Positions 12,344 through 22,426 of a stretch of 64,000 nucleotides of DNA are shown here, in pieces. The translations under genes and the position numbers were made by a program. Where the stretch lies: the NCBI RefSeq assembly GCF_020217485.1, contig NZ_JAEKMI010000020.1, positions 33,140 through 97,139 of the forward strand, given 5' to 3'. Source of the stretch: Mycobacterium sp. WUMAC-067 (lineage in GTDB: Bacteria; Actinomycetota; Actinomycetes; Mycobacteriales; Mycobacteriaceae). The notes under the pieces were generated by a model. The model was not told the DNA's origin. It worked only from the letters and a program-made list of their open reading frames with translations, and ran no database searches. Positions within the stretch are counted from its first letter, which is position 1, and each line of letters begins with the position of its first letter.

Positions 12344-14149
12344 GTGCGGCTCCGCTTTGAGGCTCCGGGTGACGACGACGCCTACGACCAGGTTCGTGGC
12401 GTGCTATTGGACGAGCTCGACGGTTGGTGGGCCGGACTCGACTCGGACCGGGAGGCGGTCGTCTCCGACGTCGCCGTCCTTCTGGACTGGCGTTACTTCG
12501 ACTCCACCGGTGTTCTCGACGATTTCGCGCCCGGCGATATCGCGGAATTTTTGCTGGAGTGGTGTCCGCGACGGTTCGAAGGCCGGCCGGAGGACGCCGT
12601 CAGCCTGTGCTTCGCGGTCGGCGTATACGTCGACTTCATGGAGGCAACGGGGCGTCTGGTCGGCGGTGCCGACCGCGCCGCGAGGTTGCGCAGGCTGGCC
12701 GACGACCTTGCACCGACCCTGCTGGCCGAAGCACGCGACCCTACCGTTGTCGAGGATCTTCCGGACCCGGGCGACGCGCCGGAGCCCTTCGAACTGCCGT
12801 TCCTCTACGTTCCGCCGTCCGCGACCGACCTGGCGGCCGCCGCGACGGCGGTCCCGCTGCTCGCCAAACTCGATGCCTTGCGCGACTATCTCGGGCCGGA
12901 CGGCAAGCCGCTCACCGACAAGGGCGAACTCGAACTTGCTGATGGTCGCGCGCTGGTGGAGCGCCTCGACACCGGCGACGTGTTGGATTTCGAGTTGGGC
13001 GAGCTGAAATATCCGGCCCGGTCGACGGCGGCGCTGCGGCGCCTGAATTTCCTCATCCAAGTGGCTATCGAGGCGGGCGCGGTGGACGTGCATCGCCACC
13101 GGGTGCTGCCGGGGCAGGAGTGGGGGACGCGCTCGCCCGTGGAGCGGGCGGAGTCGCTGTTCGCGGCGATCCTCTTGTCACGTCCGTTGCGGTCGTTGCA
13201 TTGGGCGCAGCTCTATCCCGAGCAGAACGTCATGCACGACCTGCTCGACGACGGGATCGCGTGTTGGCTGGCGCCGCTGCTGCAAGACGGCGCGAAACTT
13301 CCCTTCGAATCCTTGCTGGAGTGGGTGCACGCGCTGGTTGCCGCGCAACGGCCGTCGCCGCGCTGGTATGCCGACGAGGAGGACACGCTGGAGGCATACG
13401 TCGAGGACGACATGGGCCGACTCTTCGACGTTCTGCGGCAGGCCGGTGTGGTGCACTGGACCGACGCCCTCGAACGGCGGCAGCCGCTTGGGCCTAGCAA
13501 TTGGACCGGTGGGACTGTGGCACTGACCGCGCTGGGGCGTCACGTCGTGCCGGAATACCTGGAGGACGCCGGGTTCGCGCTGCGCCGTCTCGACCGAATC
13601 AACGACTGGGATGCGACGGACCTGATCGGCGCAATGTTGTTGGTGGGCAAGGACACTCAAGTGCCGTTGATAGCAAACTGGCGGTCCGACCGGCCGGCCG
13701 CCGAGCGGGTGCAGATGGTCACCGAGGCGGCCGCGACCATGGAGACCGCGGCCGGCCGGACGATGGGCTTCGTCGCCCTGAACGAGTTCGACCTCGACGT
13801 CGCCGAACCCTTCGTTCGTCAGCTGCTGGACAGCCCGGTCGCCGGCCACGCCGCGCTCTGGCTGATCCAGCGGGACCGCGCCGACGCCGAGACGCTCGCG
13901 AGCTTCGTCGACGTTGCCGTGCTCGTCGACGTCCTCGCGGAGTCGTTGGAGTCGCCCGAGGAGTTGTGCAGCCTCTTCGCTGGTTTATCCGACCCGTCCC
14001 AGTTGCTGGACGACATCTGGCGTCATCCGGCGCCGGAGACCGCGCTGGTCCTCGACGCGCTCGGCCGTCACCTGCCGGACCGAGCGCTGGCCAAGACCGC
14101 GCGCAAAGCGGCGGTGCGGCACCAGAGTTGGATGGCAAACCGCCTGTGA
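12344..14149 (+). CDS. Conserved hypothetical protein, 601 residues, between mpa and dop
   Basis: Unrecognised protein. It is soluble in appearance, rich in Asp, Leu and Ala, with no signal peptide or membrane segment. The stretch KPLTDKGELELADGRALVE followed by DTGD resembles a module seen in some actinobacterial pRiA4b ORF-3-like proteins; this is a weak recollection. The start is taken as GTG 12344 (VRLRFEAPGDDDAYDQ), 34 bases after mpa in the same direction. The frame is open further upstream, but there it only overlaps mpa. Co-transcription with mpa is likely; a role in pupylation is possible by position only. Confidence 0.75.
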   Translation: MRLRFEAPGDDDAYDQVRGVLLDELDGWWAGLDSDREAVVSDVAVLLDWRYFDSTGVLDDFAPGDIAEFLLEWCPRRFEGRPEDAVSLCFAVGVYVDFMEATGRLVGGADRAARLRRLADDLAPTLLAEARDPTVVEDLPDPGDAPEPFELPFLYVPPSATDLAAAATAVPLLAKLDALRDYLGPDGKPLTDKGELELADGRALVERLDTGDVLDFELGELKYPARSTAALRRLNFLIQVAIEAGAVDVHRHRVLPGQEWGTRSPVERAESLFAAILLSRPLRSLHWAQLYPEQNVMHDLLDDGIACWLAPLLQDGAKLPFESLLEWVHALVAAQRPSPRWYADEEDTLEAYVEDDMGRLFDVLRQAGVVHWTDALERRQPLGPSNWTGGTVALTALGRHVVPEYLEDAGFALRRLDRINDWDATDLIGAMLLVGKDTQVPLIANWRSDRPAAERVQMVTEAAATMETAAGRTMGFVALNEFDLDVAEPFVRQLLDSPVAGHAALWLIQRDRADAETLASFVDVAVLVDVLAESLESPEELCSLFAGLSDPSQLLDDIWRHPAPETALVLDALGRHLPDRALAKTARKAAVRHQSWMANRL

Positions 14150-14156
14150 CGCGGCG

Positions 14157-14762
14157 TCAGTCCAACTGGAGCGAGTAGCTGTTCGTCAAGTCGTCCTGCG
14201 TGACGTGAGCGGTACGGGTCCGGGTGTCCACCCGCAACTCCTCGGTCAACCGGCGCGGCTGGTAGGCCCACCCGTGCGGCAGGTTGAGCCGGGCGGCCAA
14301 GCCGGGCAGGTCGGCGCGCGACAGTGTGGGATCGGCGACCTGGCTCCAGGTCTGCATCACCCAGCGCTGCCCGCCGGGATCGAGGAGTTCGTAGACCTCT
14401 TCACCCGGGTTGAAGACGAAGACCGTGTGGCGGTTGACCTGATTGGCGGTATAGGGCGCGGGGTTCATCGACGACAGCAGGACCGTGGCCTGCTGAATCA
14501 TCTCGATTCCGCCGAAGGTCTTGGTGATCTGCGGCCCCTGCTGCTGCTTCTCGATGGCGTTCATCAGCCAGTAGCGCGGACCGTTGAGCAACGCCGTGGC
14601 CGCCCCGTGTTCTTTTGCGATGGCCTGGGCGTCGAGCTTCGACCACAGCTCGGCCGGACAGTCGTTGAGCGGGAAGCTGTTGTAAACCGTGGCCTGCGGT
14701 CCGGCCTCCCCGGGGGTCACGAGAAGCACTTCGCCGTAACGCTTCCCGGATAGGTCGGTCAT
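14157..14762 (-). CDS. Conserved hypothetical protein (Rv2114-like)
   Basis: 201-residue protein of unknown function, similar in length and place to Rv2114 beside mpa. It starts MTDLSGKRYGEVLLVTPGE and contains no signal peptide or clear membrane helix. The stretches YNSFPLNDCPAELW and LLNGPRYWLMNAIEK suggest a globular fold. It converges on the 601-residue gene (7 bases between stops) and is divergent from dop, sharing a 134-base promoter region with it. Nothing in the sequence points to catalysis. Confidence 0.82.
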   Translation of the reverse strand: MTDLSGKRYGEVLLVTPGEAGPQATVYNSFPLNDCPAELWSKLDAQAIAKEHGAATALLNGPRYWLMNAIEKQQQGPQITKTFGGIEMIQQATVLLSSMNPAPYTANQVNRHTVFVFNPGEEVYELLDPGGQRWVMQTWSQVADPTLSRADLPGLAARLNLPHGWAYQPRRLTEELRVDTRTRTAHVTQDDLTNSYSLQLD

Positions 14763-14896
14763 CCCGTGAAGCTAATCACCGCCGTCAGCGACGTCAACAG
14801 CGGCCGCGGCCATCGACGAACCCGTTGTCGGCGCAGGCTGTAGTGCGCCGACGCCCGGGAGGAGGTCAATTCCGCACCTCGCCTAGTCTTTGAAGC

Positions 14897-16405
14897 ATGC
14901 AAAGGATTATCGGGACGGAGGTCGAATACGGCATATCCTCGCCATCGGACCCGACGGCCAACCCGATCCTCACGTCGACGCAAGCGGTTTTGGCCTATGC
15001 GGCCGCGGCCGGCATTCAGCGCGCCAAGCGCACCCGTTGGGACTACGAGGTGGAATCGCCGCTGCGGGACGCCCGCGGCTTCGACCTGAGCCGCTCGGCC
15101 GGCCCGCCCCCGGTGGTCGACGCCGACGAGGTCGGCGCGGCCAACATGATCCTGACCAACGGGGCGCGGCTCTACGTCGACCACGCGCACCCCGAATACT
15201 CCGCCCCCGAATGCACCGACCCGCTGGATGCCGTGATCTGGGACAAGGCCGGCGAGCGGGTGATGGAGGCCGCCGCCCGGCACGTCGCCAGCGTGCCCGG
15301 GGCCGCGAAATTGCAGCTCTACAAGAACAACGTCGACGGCAAGGGCGCCTCCTACGGGTCGCACGAAAACTATTTGATGTCGCGGCAGACGCCGTTCTCG
15401 TCGATCATCGCCGGGCTGACCCCGTTCCTGGTCTCGCGGCAGGTGGTCACCGGCTCCGGACGCGTCGGCATCGGACCCTCCGGTGACGAGCCCGGCTTTC
15501 AGCTGTCGCAGCGCTCGGACTACATCGAGGTCGAGGTCGGCCTGGAGACCACCCTCAAACGCGGCATCATCAACACGCGCGACGAGCCGCACGCCGACGC
15601 CGACCGGTACCGGCGGCTGCACGTCATCATCGGCGACGCCAACCTCGCGGAGACGTCGACCTATCTCAAGCTGGGCACCACGTCGCTGGTGCTGGACTTG
15701 ATCGAAGAGGGCCCCGCCCACGGAATCGACCTGAGCGATTTGGTTTTGGCGCGGCCGGTGCACGCGGTCCACGCGATCAGCCGCGACCCGTCGCTGCGCA
15801 CCGCGGTGGCCCTGGCCGACGGTCGAGAGCTGACCGGGCTTGCGCTGCAACGGGTTTACCTCGATCGGGTGGCGAAGCTGGTCGACAGCCGCGACCCCGA
15901 CCCGCGCGCGGCCGACATCGTCGAAACGTGGGCGCACGTGCTCGATCAACTGGAGCGCGATCCGATGGAATGCGCGGAGCTGCTGGACTGGCCCGCGAAA
16001 CTGCGCCTGCTCGAAGGGTTCCGGCAGCGAGAAAACCTGAGCTGGTCGGCGCCGCGGCTGCACCTGGTCGACCTGCAATATTCCGACGTCCGGCTGGACA
16101 AGGGCCTGTACAACCGGTTGGTCGCGCGGGGCTCGATGAAGCGCCTGGTGTCCGAGCACCAGGTGCTCGAAGCGGTGGACAGTCCGCCGACGGACACCCG
16201 CGCGTACTTCCGCGGCGAATGCCTGCGCCGGTTCGGCGCCGACATCGCCGCGGCCAGTTGGGACTCCGTGATCTTCGACCTGGGGGGCGATTCCCTGGTT
16301 CGCATCCCGACGTTGGAGCCGCTGCGGGGCAGCAAAGCGCACGTGGGGGCGCTGCTGGACTCGGTGAACAGCGCCGCGGAACTGGTCGAACAACTCACCA
16401 GCTAG
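14897..16405 (+). CDS. dop: Pup deamidase/depupylase
   Basis: Deamidates the C-terminal glutamine of Pup to glutamate before ligation, and also removes Pup from substrates. 502 residues with a glutamine-synthetase-like fold. It begins [19 protein letters not shown] with metal-binding glutamates at 8 and 10. The catalytic aspartate is D95 in [12 protein letters not shown]. The Dop-specific loop (about residues 42-82) distinguishes it from PafA. Downstream pup ends in GGQ, so this enzyme is required. ATG 14897 gives the expected mycobacterial N terminus. Confidence 0.97.
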   Translation: MQRIIGTEVEYGISSPSDPTANPILTSTQAVLAYAAAAGIQRAKRTRWDYEVESPLRDARGFDLSRSAGPPPVVDADEVGAANMILTNGARLYVDHAHPEYSAPECTDPLDAVIWDKAGERVMEAAARHVASVPGAAKLQLYKNNVDGKGASYGSHENYLMSRQTPFSSIIAGLTPFLVSRQVVTGSGRVGIGPSGDEPGFQLSQRSDYIEVEVGLETTLKRGIINTRDEPHADADRYRRLHVIIGDANLAETSTYLKLGTTSLVLDLIEEGPAHGIDLSDLVLARPVHAVHAISRDPSLRTAVALADGRELTGLALQRVYLDRVAKLVDSRDPDPRAADIVETWAHVLDQLERDPMECAELLDWPAKLRLLEGFRQRENLSWSAPRLHLVDLQYSDVRLDKGLYNRLVARGSMKRLVSEHQVLEAVDSPPTDTRAYFRGECLRRFGADIAAASWDSVIFDLGGDSLVRIPTLEPLRGSKAHVGALLDSVNSAAELVEQLTS

Positions 16406-16522
16406 ACGCCGGTTCAGCCGGGGAACGTCGGGGTTGACCGGTAGGGTAGGAAAGACCAACGGGCAGCGTGGCTGGACAATTGAAAAGCCATTCAACAAGC
16501 CCAGACAACGCAGGAGGCGGCG

Positions 16523-16717
16523 ATGGCTCAGGAGCAGACCAAGCGTGGCGGCGGTGGCGGCGACGAGGACGACTTCGCCGGCAGCACGGCCGCGGGCCAA
16601 GAACGCCGGGAGAAGCTGGCCGAGGAGACCGACGACTTGCTCGACGAGATCGATGACGTTCTCGAGGAGAACGCCGAGGACTTCGTGCGGGCGTACGTCC
16701 AAAAGGGCGGCCAGTGA
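16523..16717 (+). CDS. pup: Prokaryotic ubiquitin-like protein Pup
   Basis: Intrinsically disordered 64-residue protein modifier that is attached through its C-terminal glutamate to substrate lysines. Sequence is almost identical to M. tuberculosis Pup: [13 protein letters not shown] start, a helical Mpa-binding stretch (about residues 21-51, [20 protein letters not shown]) and YVQKGGQ end. The terminal Gln means that Dop must deamidate it. AGGAGG at 16512-16517 precedes ATG 16523. The stop overlaps the GTG of prcB (GTGA), coupling modifier and protease synthesis. Confidence 0.99.
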   Translation: MAQEQTKRGGGGGDEDDFAGSTAAGQERREKLAEETDDLLDEIDDVLEENAEDFVRAYVQKGGQ

Positions 16718-17589
16718 CCTGGCAGTTCTCTGATCGCCTACCCATCAACTCCGCACTTCCGGGAAACCCCGCCATAGACCTCTCGTCGTTCGCCGACTTC
16801 CTGCGCCGTCAGGCGCCGGAGTTGCTGCCGGCCAGCCTCGGGGCATCCCAGTCGGAAGGCGCCGCGTCGCAGCTGCCCCACGGGACCACCATCGTCGCGC
16901 TGAAGTACCCCGGCGGCGTGGTGCTCGCCGGCGACCGGCGCTCGACGCAGGGCAACATGATCGCCGGGCGCGACGTCAAGAAGGTGTACATCACCGACGA
17001 CTACACCGCGACCGGCATCGCCGGCACCGCCGCCATCGCCGTGGAATTCGCCCGCCTGTACGCGGTGGAGCTGGAGCACTACGAGAAACTCGAAGGCGTG
17101 CCGCTGACGTTTGCCGGCAAGGTGAACCGGCTGGCGATCATGGTGCGCGGCAACCTGGCTGCCGCCATGCAGGGGCTGGTGGCGTTGCCGCTGCTGGTGG
17201 GCTACGACATCGACGCGGCCGATCCGGAAGGCGCCGGCCGCATCGTGTCGTTCGACGCGGCCGGCGGTTGGAACCTGGAGGAGGAGGGCTACCAGTCGGT
17301 GGGCTCAGGCTCGATTTTCGCCAAGTCGTCCATGAAGAAGCTGTACTCGCAGGTCACCGACGCCGATTCGGCGGTGCGGGTCGCGATCGAGGCGCTCTAC
17401 GACGCGGCCGACGACGACTCCGCGACCGGCGGTCCGGATCTGGTCCGCGGCATCTATCCCACGGCGGTCACGATCGGCGCCGAGGGGGCGCTGGAAGTGG
17501 CCGAGGGTCGCATCGCCGAACTGGCTCGCGAGGTGATCCAAAGCCGTTCGCGCGCTGACACTTTCGGCCCCGATGGCGGTGAAAAGTGA
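16714..17589 (+). CDS. prcB: 20S proteasome beta subunit
   Basis: Catalytic subunit of the proteasome core. 291 residues with a 57-residue propeptide; autocleavage after G57 exposes T58 as the N-terminal nucleophile (LPHG then [17 protein letters not shown]). The residues D74 and K90 expected in the Ntn-hydrolase site fall in [10 protein letters not shown] and GRDVKKVY. Start GTG 16714 overlaps the pup stop. The stop in turn overlaps the prcA start in GTGA, so pup, prcB and prcA form one translationally coupled unit. Confidence 0.98.
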   Translation: MTWQFSDRLPINSALPGNPAIDLSSFADFLRRQAPELLPASLGASQSEGAASQLPHGTTIVALKYPGGVVLAGDRRSTQGNMIAGRDVKKVYITDDYTATGIAGTAAIAVEFARLYAVELEHYEKLEGVPLTFAGKVNRLAIMVRGNLAAAMQGLVALPLLVGYDIDAADPEGAGRIVSFDAAGGWNLEEEGYQSVGSGSIFAKSSMKKLYSQVTDADSAVRVAIEALYDAADDDSATGGPDLVRGIYPTAVTIGAEGALEVAEGRIAELAREVIQSRSRADTFGPDGGEK

Positions 17590-18359
17590 GCTTCCCGTAT
17601 TTCATCTCGCCCGAACAGGCGATGCGCGAGCGCAGCGAGCTCGCGCGCAAGGGCATCGCCCGGGGCAAGAGCGTGGTCGCCCTGGTCTACGCCGGCGGTG
17701 TGCTCTTCGTCGCGGAGAACCCGTCGCGGTCGCTGCAGAAGATCAGCGAACTCTACGATCGCGTGGGCTTCGCCGCCGCGGGCAAGTTCAACGAATTCGA
17801 CAATTTGCGCCGGGGCGGAATCCAATTCGCCGATACCCGTGGCTACGCCTACGACCGTCGCGACGTCACCGGCCGACAGCTGGCCAACGTCTACGCGCAG
17901 ACGCTGGGCACCATCTTCACCGAACAGGCCAAGCCCTACGAGGTGGAATTGTGCGTCGCTGAGGTGGCGCACTACGGCGAGACGAAACCGCCTGAGTTGT
18001 ACCGCATTACCTATGACGGATCGATCGCCGACGAGCCCCATTTCGTCGTGATGGGTGGCACCACCGAGCCGATCACCACCGCGCTCAAGGACTCGTACGC
18101 CGAGAACGCCAACCTGCGCGAGGCCACGCGCATCGCCGTGAAAGCGTTGCGGGCCGGCAGTGAATCCTCCAACGGCGACCAGTCCACCCTGGACGTGGCG
18201 AGCCTGGAGGTCGCGATCTTGGATGTCAACCGGCCGCGACGGGCGTTTCGGCGGATCAACCGCGCCACCCTGGAAAATTTGCTGCGCGAGATGGATTCGA
18301 ACGGGTCCGCCGAAGGCGACGGCGACGAGCCGGACTCGAACGGCGAATCGTCGGAGTAG
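17586..18359 (+). CDS. prcA: 20S proteasome alpha subunit
   Basis: Forms the outer heptameric rings of the proteasome; its N terminus gates the pore and its surface receives the C-terminal tail of Mpa. 257 residues, beginning [20 protein letters not shown], the proteasome alpha signature. The C terminus is acidic and low in complexity ([15 protein letters not shown]), as in other mycobacteria. GTG 17586 overlaps the prcB stop. About 200 gene-free bases separate it from pafA, whereas in M. tuberculosis PE/PPE genes and others are inserted here. Confidence 0.98.
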   Translation: MSFPYFISPEQAMRERSELARKGIARGKSVVALVYAGGVLFVAENPSRSLQKISELYDRVGFAAAGKFNEFDNLRRGGIQFADTRGYAYDRRDVTGRQLANVYAQTLGTIFTEQAKPYEVELCVAEVAHYGETKPPELYRITYDGSIADEPHFVVMGGTTEPITTALKDSYAENANLREATRIAVKALRAGSESSNGDQSTLDVASLEVAILDVNRPRRAFRRINRATLENLLREMDSNGSAEGDGDEPDSNGESSE

Positions 18360-18562
18360 ACCGCGCGACCGGCGGCTTCCCACCCGCCGGTACTGGTGTG
18401 GCTGCTGGTGCTCAAGGTGCTGATGAGTCCTCTGGTCAGCACCGCGGCGTCGATCGCCCAGGCGCCCCGGCGTGGCCAGGAAACGGGCGTGCGACAAACT
18501 TCGTGGATCGATAGGCGCGGCTTGCCCACCGTCGCGCTCGGACAACCAGTACGCTCGATTAC

Positions 18563-19921
18563 GTGCAGCGGCGAATCATGGGCATCGAGACCGAGTTCGG
18601 GGTCACCTGCACATTCCACGGCCACCGTCGGCTCAGCCCGGACGAGGTGGCCCGGTACTTGTTCCGGCGGGTCGTGTCGTGGGGTCGCAGCTCCAACGTC
18701 TTCCTGCGCAACGGCGCCCGGCTCTACCTCGACGTGGGCAGCCACCCCGAGTACGCCACCGCCGAATGCGACAGCCTGGTGCAGCTGGTCACCCACGACC
18801 GCGCCGGGGAATGGGTGCTCGAAGACCTGCTCGTCGACGCCGAGCAGCGGCTCGCGGACGAGGGCATCGGCGGCGACATCTACCTGTTCAAGAACAACAC
18901 CGATTCGGCGGGCAATTCCTACGGGTGCCACGAGAACTACCTGATCGTGCGGGCCGGCGAGTTTTCCCGGATCTCCGACGTGCTGCTGCCGTTCCTGGTC
19001 ACGCGCCAGCTGATCTGCGGCGCCGGCAAGGTGCTGCAGACCCCGAAGGCCGCCACGTTCTGCCTTTCTCAACGCGCCGAGCACATTTGGGAGGGCGTCT
19101 CCTCGGCCACCACCCGCAGCCGGCCGATCATCAACACCCGCGACGAGCCGCACGCCGACGCCGAGAAGTATCGGCGGCTGCACGTGATCGTCGGCGACTC
19201 CAACATGTGCGAGACCACCACCATGCTCAAGGTGGGCACTGCCGCGCTGGTGCTGGAGATGATCGAAGCCGGCGTGCCGTTCCGGGACTTCTCGCTGGAC
19301 AACCCCATCCGCGCCATCCGCGAGGTCAGCCACGACGTCACCGGCCGGCGGCCGGTGCGGCTGGCGGGCGGGCGTCAGGCCAGCGCGCTGGACATCCAGC
19401 GCGAGTACTACAGCCGCGCGGTCGAACACCTGCAGACCCGCGAACCCAACGCCCAGATCGAGCAGATCGTCGACCTGTGGGGCCGCCAGCTCGACGCTGT
19501 CGAGAGCCAGGACTTCGCCAAGGTGGACACCGAGATCGACTGGGTGATCAAGCGCAAGCTGTTCCAGCGCTACCAGGACCGCTACAGCATGGAGCTGTCC
19601 GACCCGAAGATCGCCCAGCTGGACCTGGCCTACCACGACATCAAGCGCGGGCGCGGCGTGTTCGATCTGCTGCAGCGCAAGGGACTCGCGGCCCGCGTCA
19701 CCACCGACGAGGACATCGCCGAGGCGGTCGACAATCCGCCGCAGACCACCCGGGCGCGGCTGCGCGGCGAGTTCATCAGCGCCGCCCAGGCGGCCGGCCG
19801 CGACTTCACCGTCGACTGGGTGCATCTCAAGCTCAACGATCAGGCGCAGCGGACCGTGCTGTGCAAAGACCCCTTCCGTGCGGTCGACGAGCGGGTCAAG
19901 CGGCTGATCGCCAGCATGTAG
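18563..19921 (+). CDS. pafA: Pup-protein ligase
   Basis: Attaches deamidated Pup to lysines using ATP. 452 residues, exactly the M. tuberculosis length, and homologous to Dop. The start [20 protein letters not shown] carries the metal-binding glutamates. The catalytic aspartate is D57 in [13 protein letters not shown]. It lacks the long Dop loop after the first strand. The start is GTG 18563; the preceding 203 bases contain no Shine-Dalgarno of note and no gene. Confidence 0.98.
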   Translation: MQRRIMGIETEFGVTCTFHGHRRLSPDEVARYLFRRVVSWGRSSNVFLRNGARLYLDVGSHPEYATAECDSLVQLVTHDRAGEWVLEDLLVDAEQRLADEGIGGDIYLFKNNTDSAGNSYGCHENYLIVRAGEFSRISDVLLPFLVTRQLICGAGKVLQTPKAATFCLSQRAEHIWEGVSSATTRSRPIINTRDEPHADAEKYRRLHVIVGDSNMCETTTMLKVGTAALVLEMIEAGVPFRDFSLDNPIRAIREVSHDVTGRRPVRLAGGRQASALDIQREYYSRAVEHLQTREPNAQIEQIVDLWGRQLDAVESQDFAKVDTEIDWVIKRKLFQRYQDRYSMELSDPKIAQLDLAYHDIKRGRGVFDLLQRKGLAARVTTDEDIAEAVDNPPQTTRARLRGEFISAAQAAGRDFTVDWVHLKLNDQAQRTVLCKDPFRAVDERVKRLIASM

Positions 19922-20030
19922 CCGCCGTCGGCGCACCGTCTGCCACGGACTGACGCGGCTCCTGCGAAATTGCGCGACGCGGTGCGCGGCTGGAAGCGCC
20001 GGGCGGCGACCATCGAATAATCTGGTGCCA

Positions 20031-21029
20031 ATGGCGACGTCAAAAGTCGAACGGCTGGTGAACCTGGTCATCGCCCTGCTGTCCACCCGCGGGTACATCA
20101 CGGCGGAAAAGATCAGGTCGAGCGTGGCGGGTTATTCGGACAACGCCAGCGCCGAGGCGTTCTCCCGCATGTTCGAGCGCGACAAGAACGAGCTGCGCGA
20201 CCTCGGCATCCCGCTCGAGGTCGGCAGGGTGTCGGCCTGGGACCCCACCGAGGGCTACCGAATCAACCGCGACGCCTATTCGCTCGCGCCGGTCGACCTC
20301 ACCCCGGACGAGGCGGCCGCGGTGGCCGTCGCGACCCAGCTGTGGGAGTCGCCCGAACTCATCACCGCCACCCAGGGCGCGCTCCTCAAGCTGCGCGCGG
20401 CCGGCGTCGACGTCGATCCGGACGCGCCGGTCGCCATCGCGTCGCCGGCCGGGGTGCCGGGCCTGCGTGGCTCGGAGGACGTTCTCGGAATCCTGTTGTC
20501 CGCCATCGGCTCCCGGCAGGTCGTCCAGTTTCCGCACCGGTCGTCGCGGGCCGAGCCCTACGCCACCCGCACCGTCGAGCCCTGGGGCGTCGTCACCGAG
20601 AAGGGCCGGTGGTATCTGGTTGGCCACGACCGCGACCGCGACGCCACCCGCACCTTCCGGCTCTCCCGGATCGGCCCCGACGTCACGCTGGTCGGCCCGA
20701 CGGGCGCGGTCACCGTGCCGGAGGGCATCGACCTGCGCAGGATCGTGGCCCAGACGGTCACGGACATTTCCGCGGCGCCGGCCGGCGGGCTGGCCCGGGT
20801 ATGGGTGGCCGGCGGGCGGGCCACCGCGCTGCGCCGGGCCGGCAGGCCCGTCGGCGAACGGCGACTCGGTGAGCGCGACGGCGAGGTGATCGAACTCGAC
20901 ATCCGATCCACCGACCAGCTGGCCCGTGACATCGCCGGCTACGGCGCCGACGCCCTGGTGCTCGAGCCGCAATCGCTGCGCGACGAGGTGCTGGCCCGGT
21001 TGCGGGCGCATGCGGGCGTGTCCGCATGA
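20031..21029 (+). CDS. pafB: WYL-domain transcriptional regulator PafB
   Basis: With PafC forms the PafBC activator of the LexA-independent DNA-damage response; not needed for proteasome activity itself. 332 residues: N-terminal winged helix-turn-helix (about 1-80, beginning MATSKVERLVNLVIALLSTRGY), then a WYL domain (about 140-215, containing GRWYLVGHDRDRD) and a WCX extension. ATG 20031 reproduces the known N terminus; a GTG two codons upstream is also possible. The stop overlaps the pafC start in ATGA. Confidence 0.96.
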   Translation: MATSKVERLVNLVIALLSTRGYITAEKIRSSVAGYSDNASAEAFSRMFERDKNELRDLGIPLEVGRVSAWDPTEGYRINRDAYSLAPVDLTPDEAAAVAVATQLWESPELITATQGALLKLRAAGVDVDPDAPVAIASPAGVPGLRGSEDVLGILLSAIGSRQVVQFPHRSSRAEPYATRTVEPWGVVTEKGRWYLVGHDRDRDATRTFRLSRIGPDVTLVGPTGAVTVPEGIDLRRIVAQTVTDISAAPAGGLARVWVAGGRATALRRAGRPVGERRLGERDGEVIELDIRSTDQLARDIAGYGADALVLEPQSLRDEVLARLRAHAGVSA

Positions 21030-21997
21030 CCCCCATCTCCGCCCGCCTGGTCCGGCTGCTGAACATGGTCCCGTACTTTCAGGCCAACCCGCGGGTCACC
21101 CGGGCCAAGGCCGCCGCCGACCTCGGGGTATCGGCCAAGCAGCTGGAGGAGGACCTCAACCAGCTCTGGATGTGCGGCCTTCCCGGCTACTTCCCGGGTG
21201 ACCTCATCGATTTCCAGTTCTCCGGGGACACCATCGAGGTGACGTTCTCCGCGGGCATCGATCGGCCGCTCAAGCTCACCTCGCCGGAGGCCACCGGCCT
21301 GCTGGTGGCGCTGCGGGCGCTGGCCGACATACCCGGCGTCGTCGACCCCGAAGCCGCGCGCAGCGCGATCGCCAAGATCGAGGATGCCGCCGGGGCGCTC
21401 GGCCACGAGGCCACCCACGCGGCGACCGCCGTCGACGAGCCCGCACCCGTCGAAAGCCGGGCCGCCGCCGCGGTGCGCGCGGCCGTGCAGTCCAAACACG
21501 CGCTGGCCATCGATTACTACTCCGCCTCGCACGACACCCTCACCAGCCGGGTCGTCGACCCCATCCGGGTGCTGCTGATCGGCGGCCACAGCTACCTGGA
21601 GGCCTGGTCGCGGGACGCCGAAGGGGTCCGGCTGTTCCGCTTCGACCGGATCGTGGAGGCCAGCGAACTCGACGAGCCCGCCGCGCCGCCCGAGCCGGTG
21701 CTGCACGCGCCACCCGACACCTCGCTGTTCGACGGCGATCCCTCGCTTCCGTTCGCCAAGCTACGGGTGGCCCCCGCGGCGTCCTGGATGTTCGAGTACT
21801 ACCCGATGCGCGACGTGCGCGAGTTGCCCGACGGATCCTGCGAGGCCGTGATGACCTACGCCTCCGAGGATTGGATGACGCGGCTGGTGCTGGGCCTGGG
21901 GCCCGCCGTGCAGGTGCTGGAACCGGAGTCGCTGGCGCAGCGAGTCCGGGATGCCGCGGCGGCCGCCGTGACGGCCTACGACGCCCTGAGCTCATAA
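21026..21997 (+). CDS. pafC: WYL-domain transcriptional regulator PafC
   Basis: Partner of PafB in the DNA-damage regulator. 323 residues with the same plan: N-terminal winged helix ([20 protein letters not shown]), WYL domain (about 150-225, with [20 protein letters not shown]) and C-terminal WCX domain. The ATGA overlap with pafB ensures equal expression of the two subunits. A GC-rich hairpin follows the stop before tatA. Confidence 0.96.
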   Translation: MTPISARLVRLLNMVPYFQANPRVTRAKAAADLGVSAKQLEEDLNQLWMCGLPGYFPGDLIDFQFSGDTIEVTFSAGIDRPLKLTSPEATGLLVALRALADIPGVVDPEAARSAIAKIEDAAGALGHEATHAATAVDEPAPVESRAAAAVRAAVQSKHALAIDYYSASHDTLTSRVVDPIRVLLIGGHSYLEAWSRDAEGVRLFRFDRIVEASELDEPAAPPEPVLHAPPDTSLFDGDPSLPFAKLRVAPAASWMFEYYPMRDVRELPDGSCEAVMTYASEDWMTRLVLGLGPAVQVLEPESLAQRVRDAAAAAVTAYDALSS

Positions 21998-22012
21998 AAG
22001 TCCAGGCAATGT

Positions 22013-22036
22013 GGCCCGGGCGGCGCGGCGCGGGCC
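22013..22036 (+). terminator. GC-rich hairpin after pafC
   Basis: GGCCCG (22013-22018) pairs with CGGGCC (22031-22036) across a 12-base loop, 15 bases after the pafC stop. No T-run follows, so it would be a weak or Rho-assisted terminator, or simply a GC-rich coincidence. Confidence 0.3.
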
Positions 22037-22092
22037 CACCGCCACGTAGCGCTACTGCGGTAGCATCGGGTCAACGTCTGGAGGTAATCAAA

Positions 22093-22371
22093 GTGGGCAG
22101 TCTCAGTCCGTGGCACTGGGCGATCCTTGCGGTCGTGGTGATCTTGCTGTTCGGTGCCAAGAAGCTCCCCGATGCGGCGCGTTCGTTGGGTAAGTCGATG
22201 CGGATCTTCAAGTCCGAGATCCGGGAAATGCAGAGCGAGAACAAGCCGGAGACGTCGGCTCTGGGGACCCAAGGCGACGCCGCTGCGGCGAATCCCACCC
22301 CCGTGCAATCGCAGCGGGTCGACGCCCCGAAGCCCAGCGAGCAGGGGCACAGCGAAGCACGCCCGGCGTAG
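22093..22371 (+). CDS. tatA: Twin-arginine translocase subunit TatA
   Basis: Pore-forming component of the Tat export system. 92 residues: N-terminal transmembrane helix ([20 protein letters not shown]), hinge, then an amphipathic helix ([20 protein letters not shown]) and a charged, disordered tail. GTG 22093 is chosen because GGAGG lies at 22080-22084, eight bases upstream. tatC follows after 55 bases. The position beside pafBC is conserved in mycobacteria. Confidence 0.96.
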   Translation: MGSLSPWHWAILAVVVILLFGAKKLPDAARSLGKSMRIFKSEIREMQSENKPETSALGTQGDAAAANPTPVQSQRVDAPKPSEQGHSEARPA

Positions 22372-22426
22372 CCGCCGTCATCGTCGCGGTGCCCGAGCGC
22401 CCCTCACCGAGCCCTAGACGAGCATC

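Noticed and set aside
18360..18562. Possible remnant gene between prcA and pafA
   Set aside because: Short frames exist on both strands but none continues a recognisable protein family or has a ribosome binding site.
18011..20101. 696-codon minus-strand frame opposite prcA/pafA
   Set aside because: It spans two genes and their gap, and reads as a biased Asp/Val/Gly-rich shadow with no domain.
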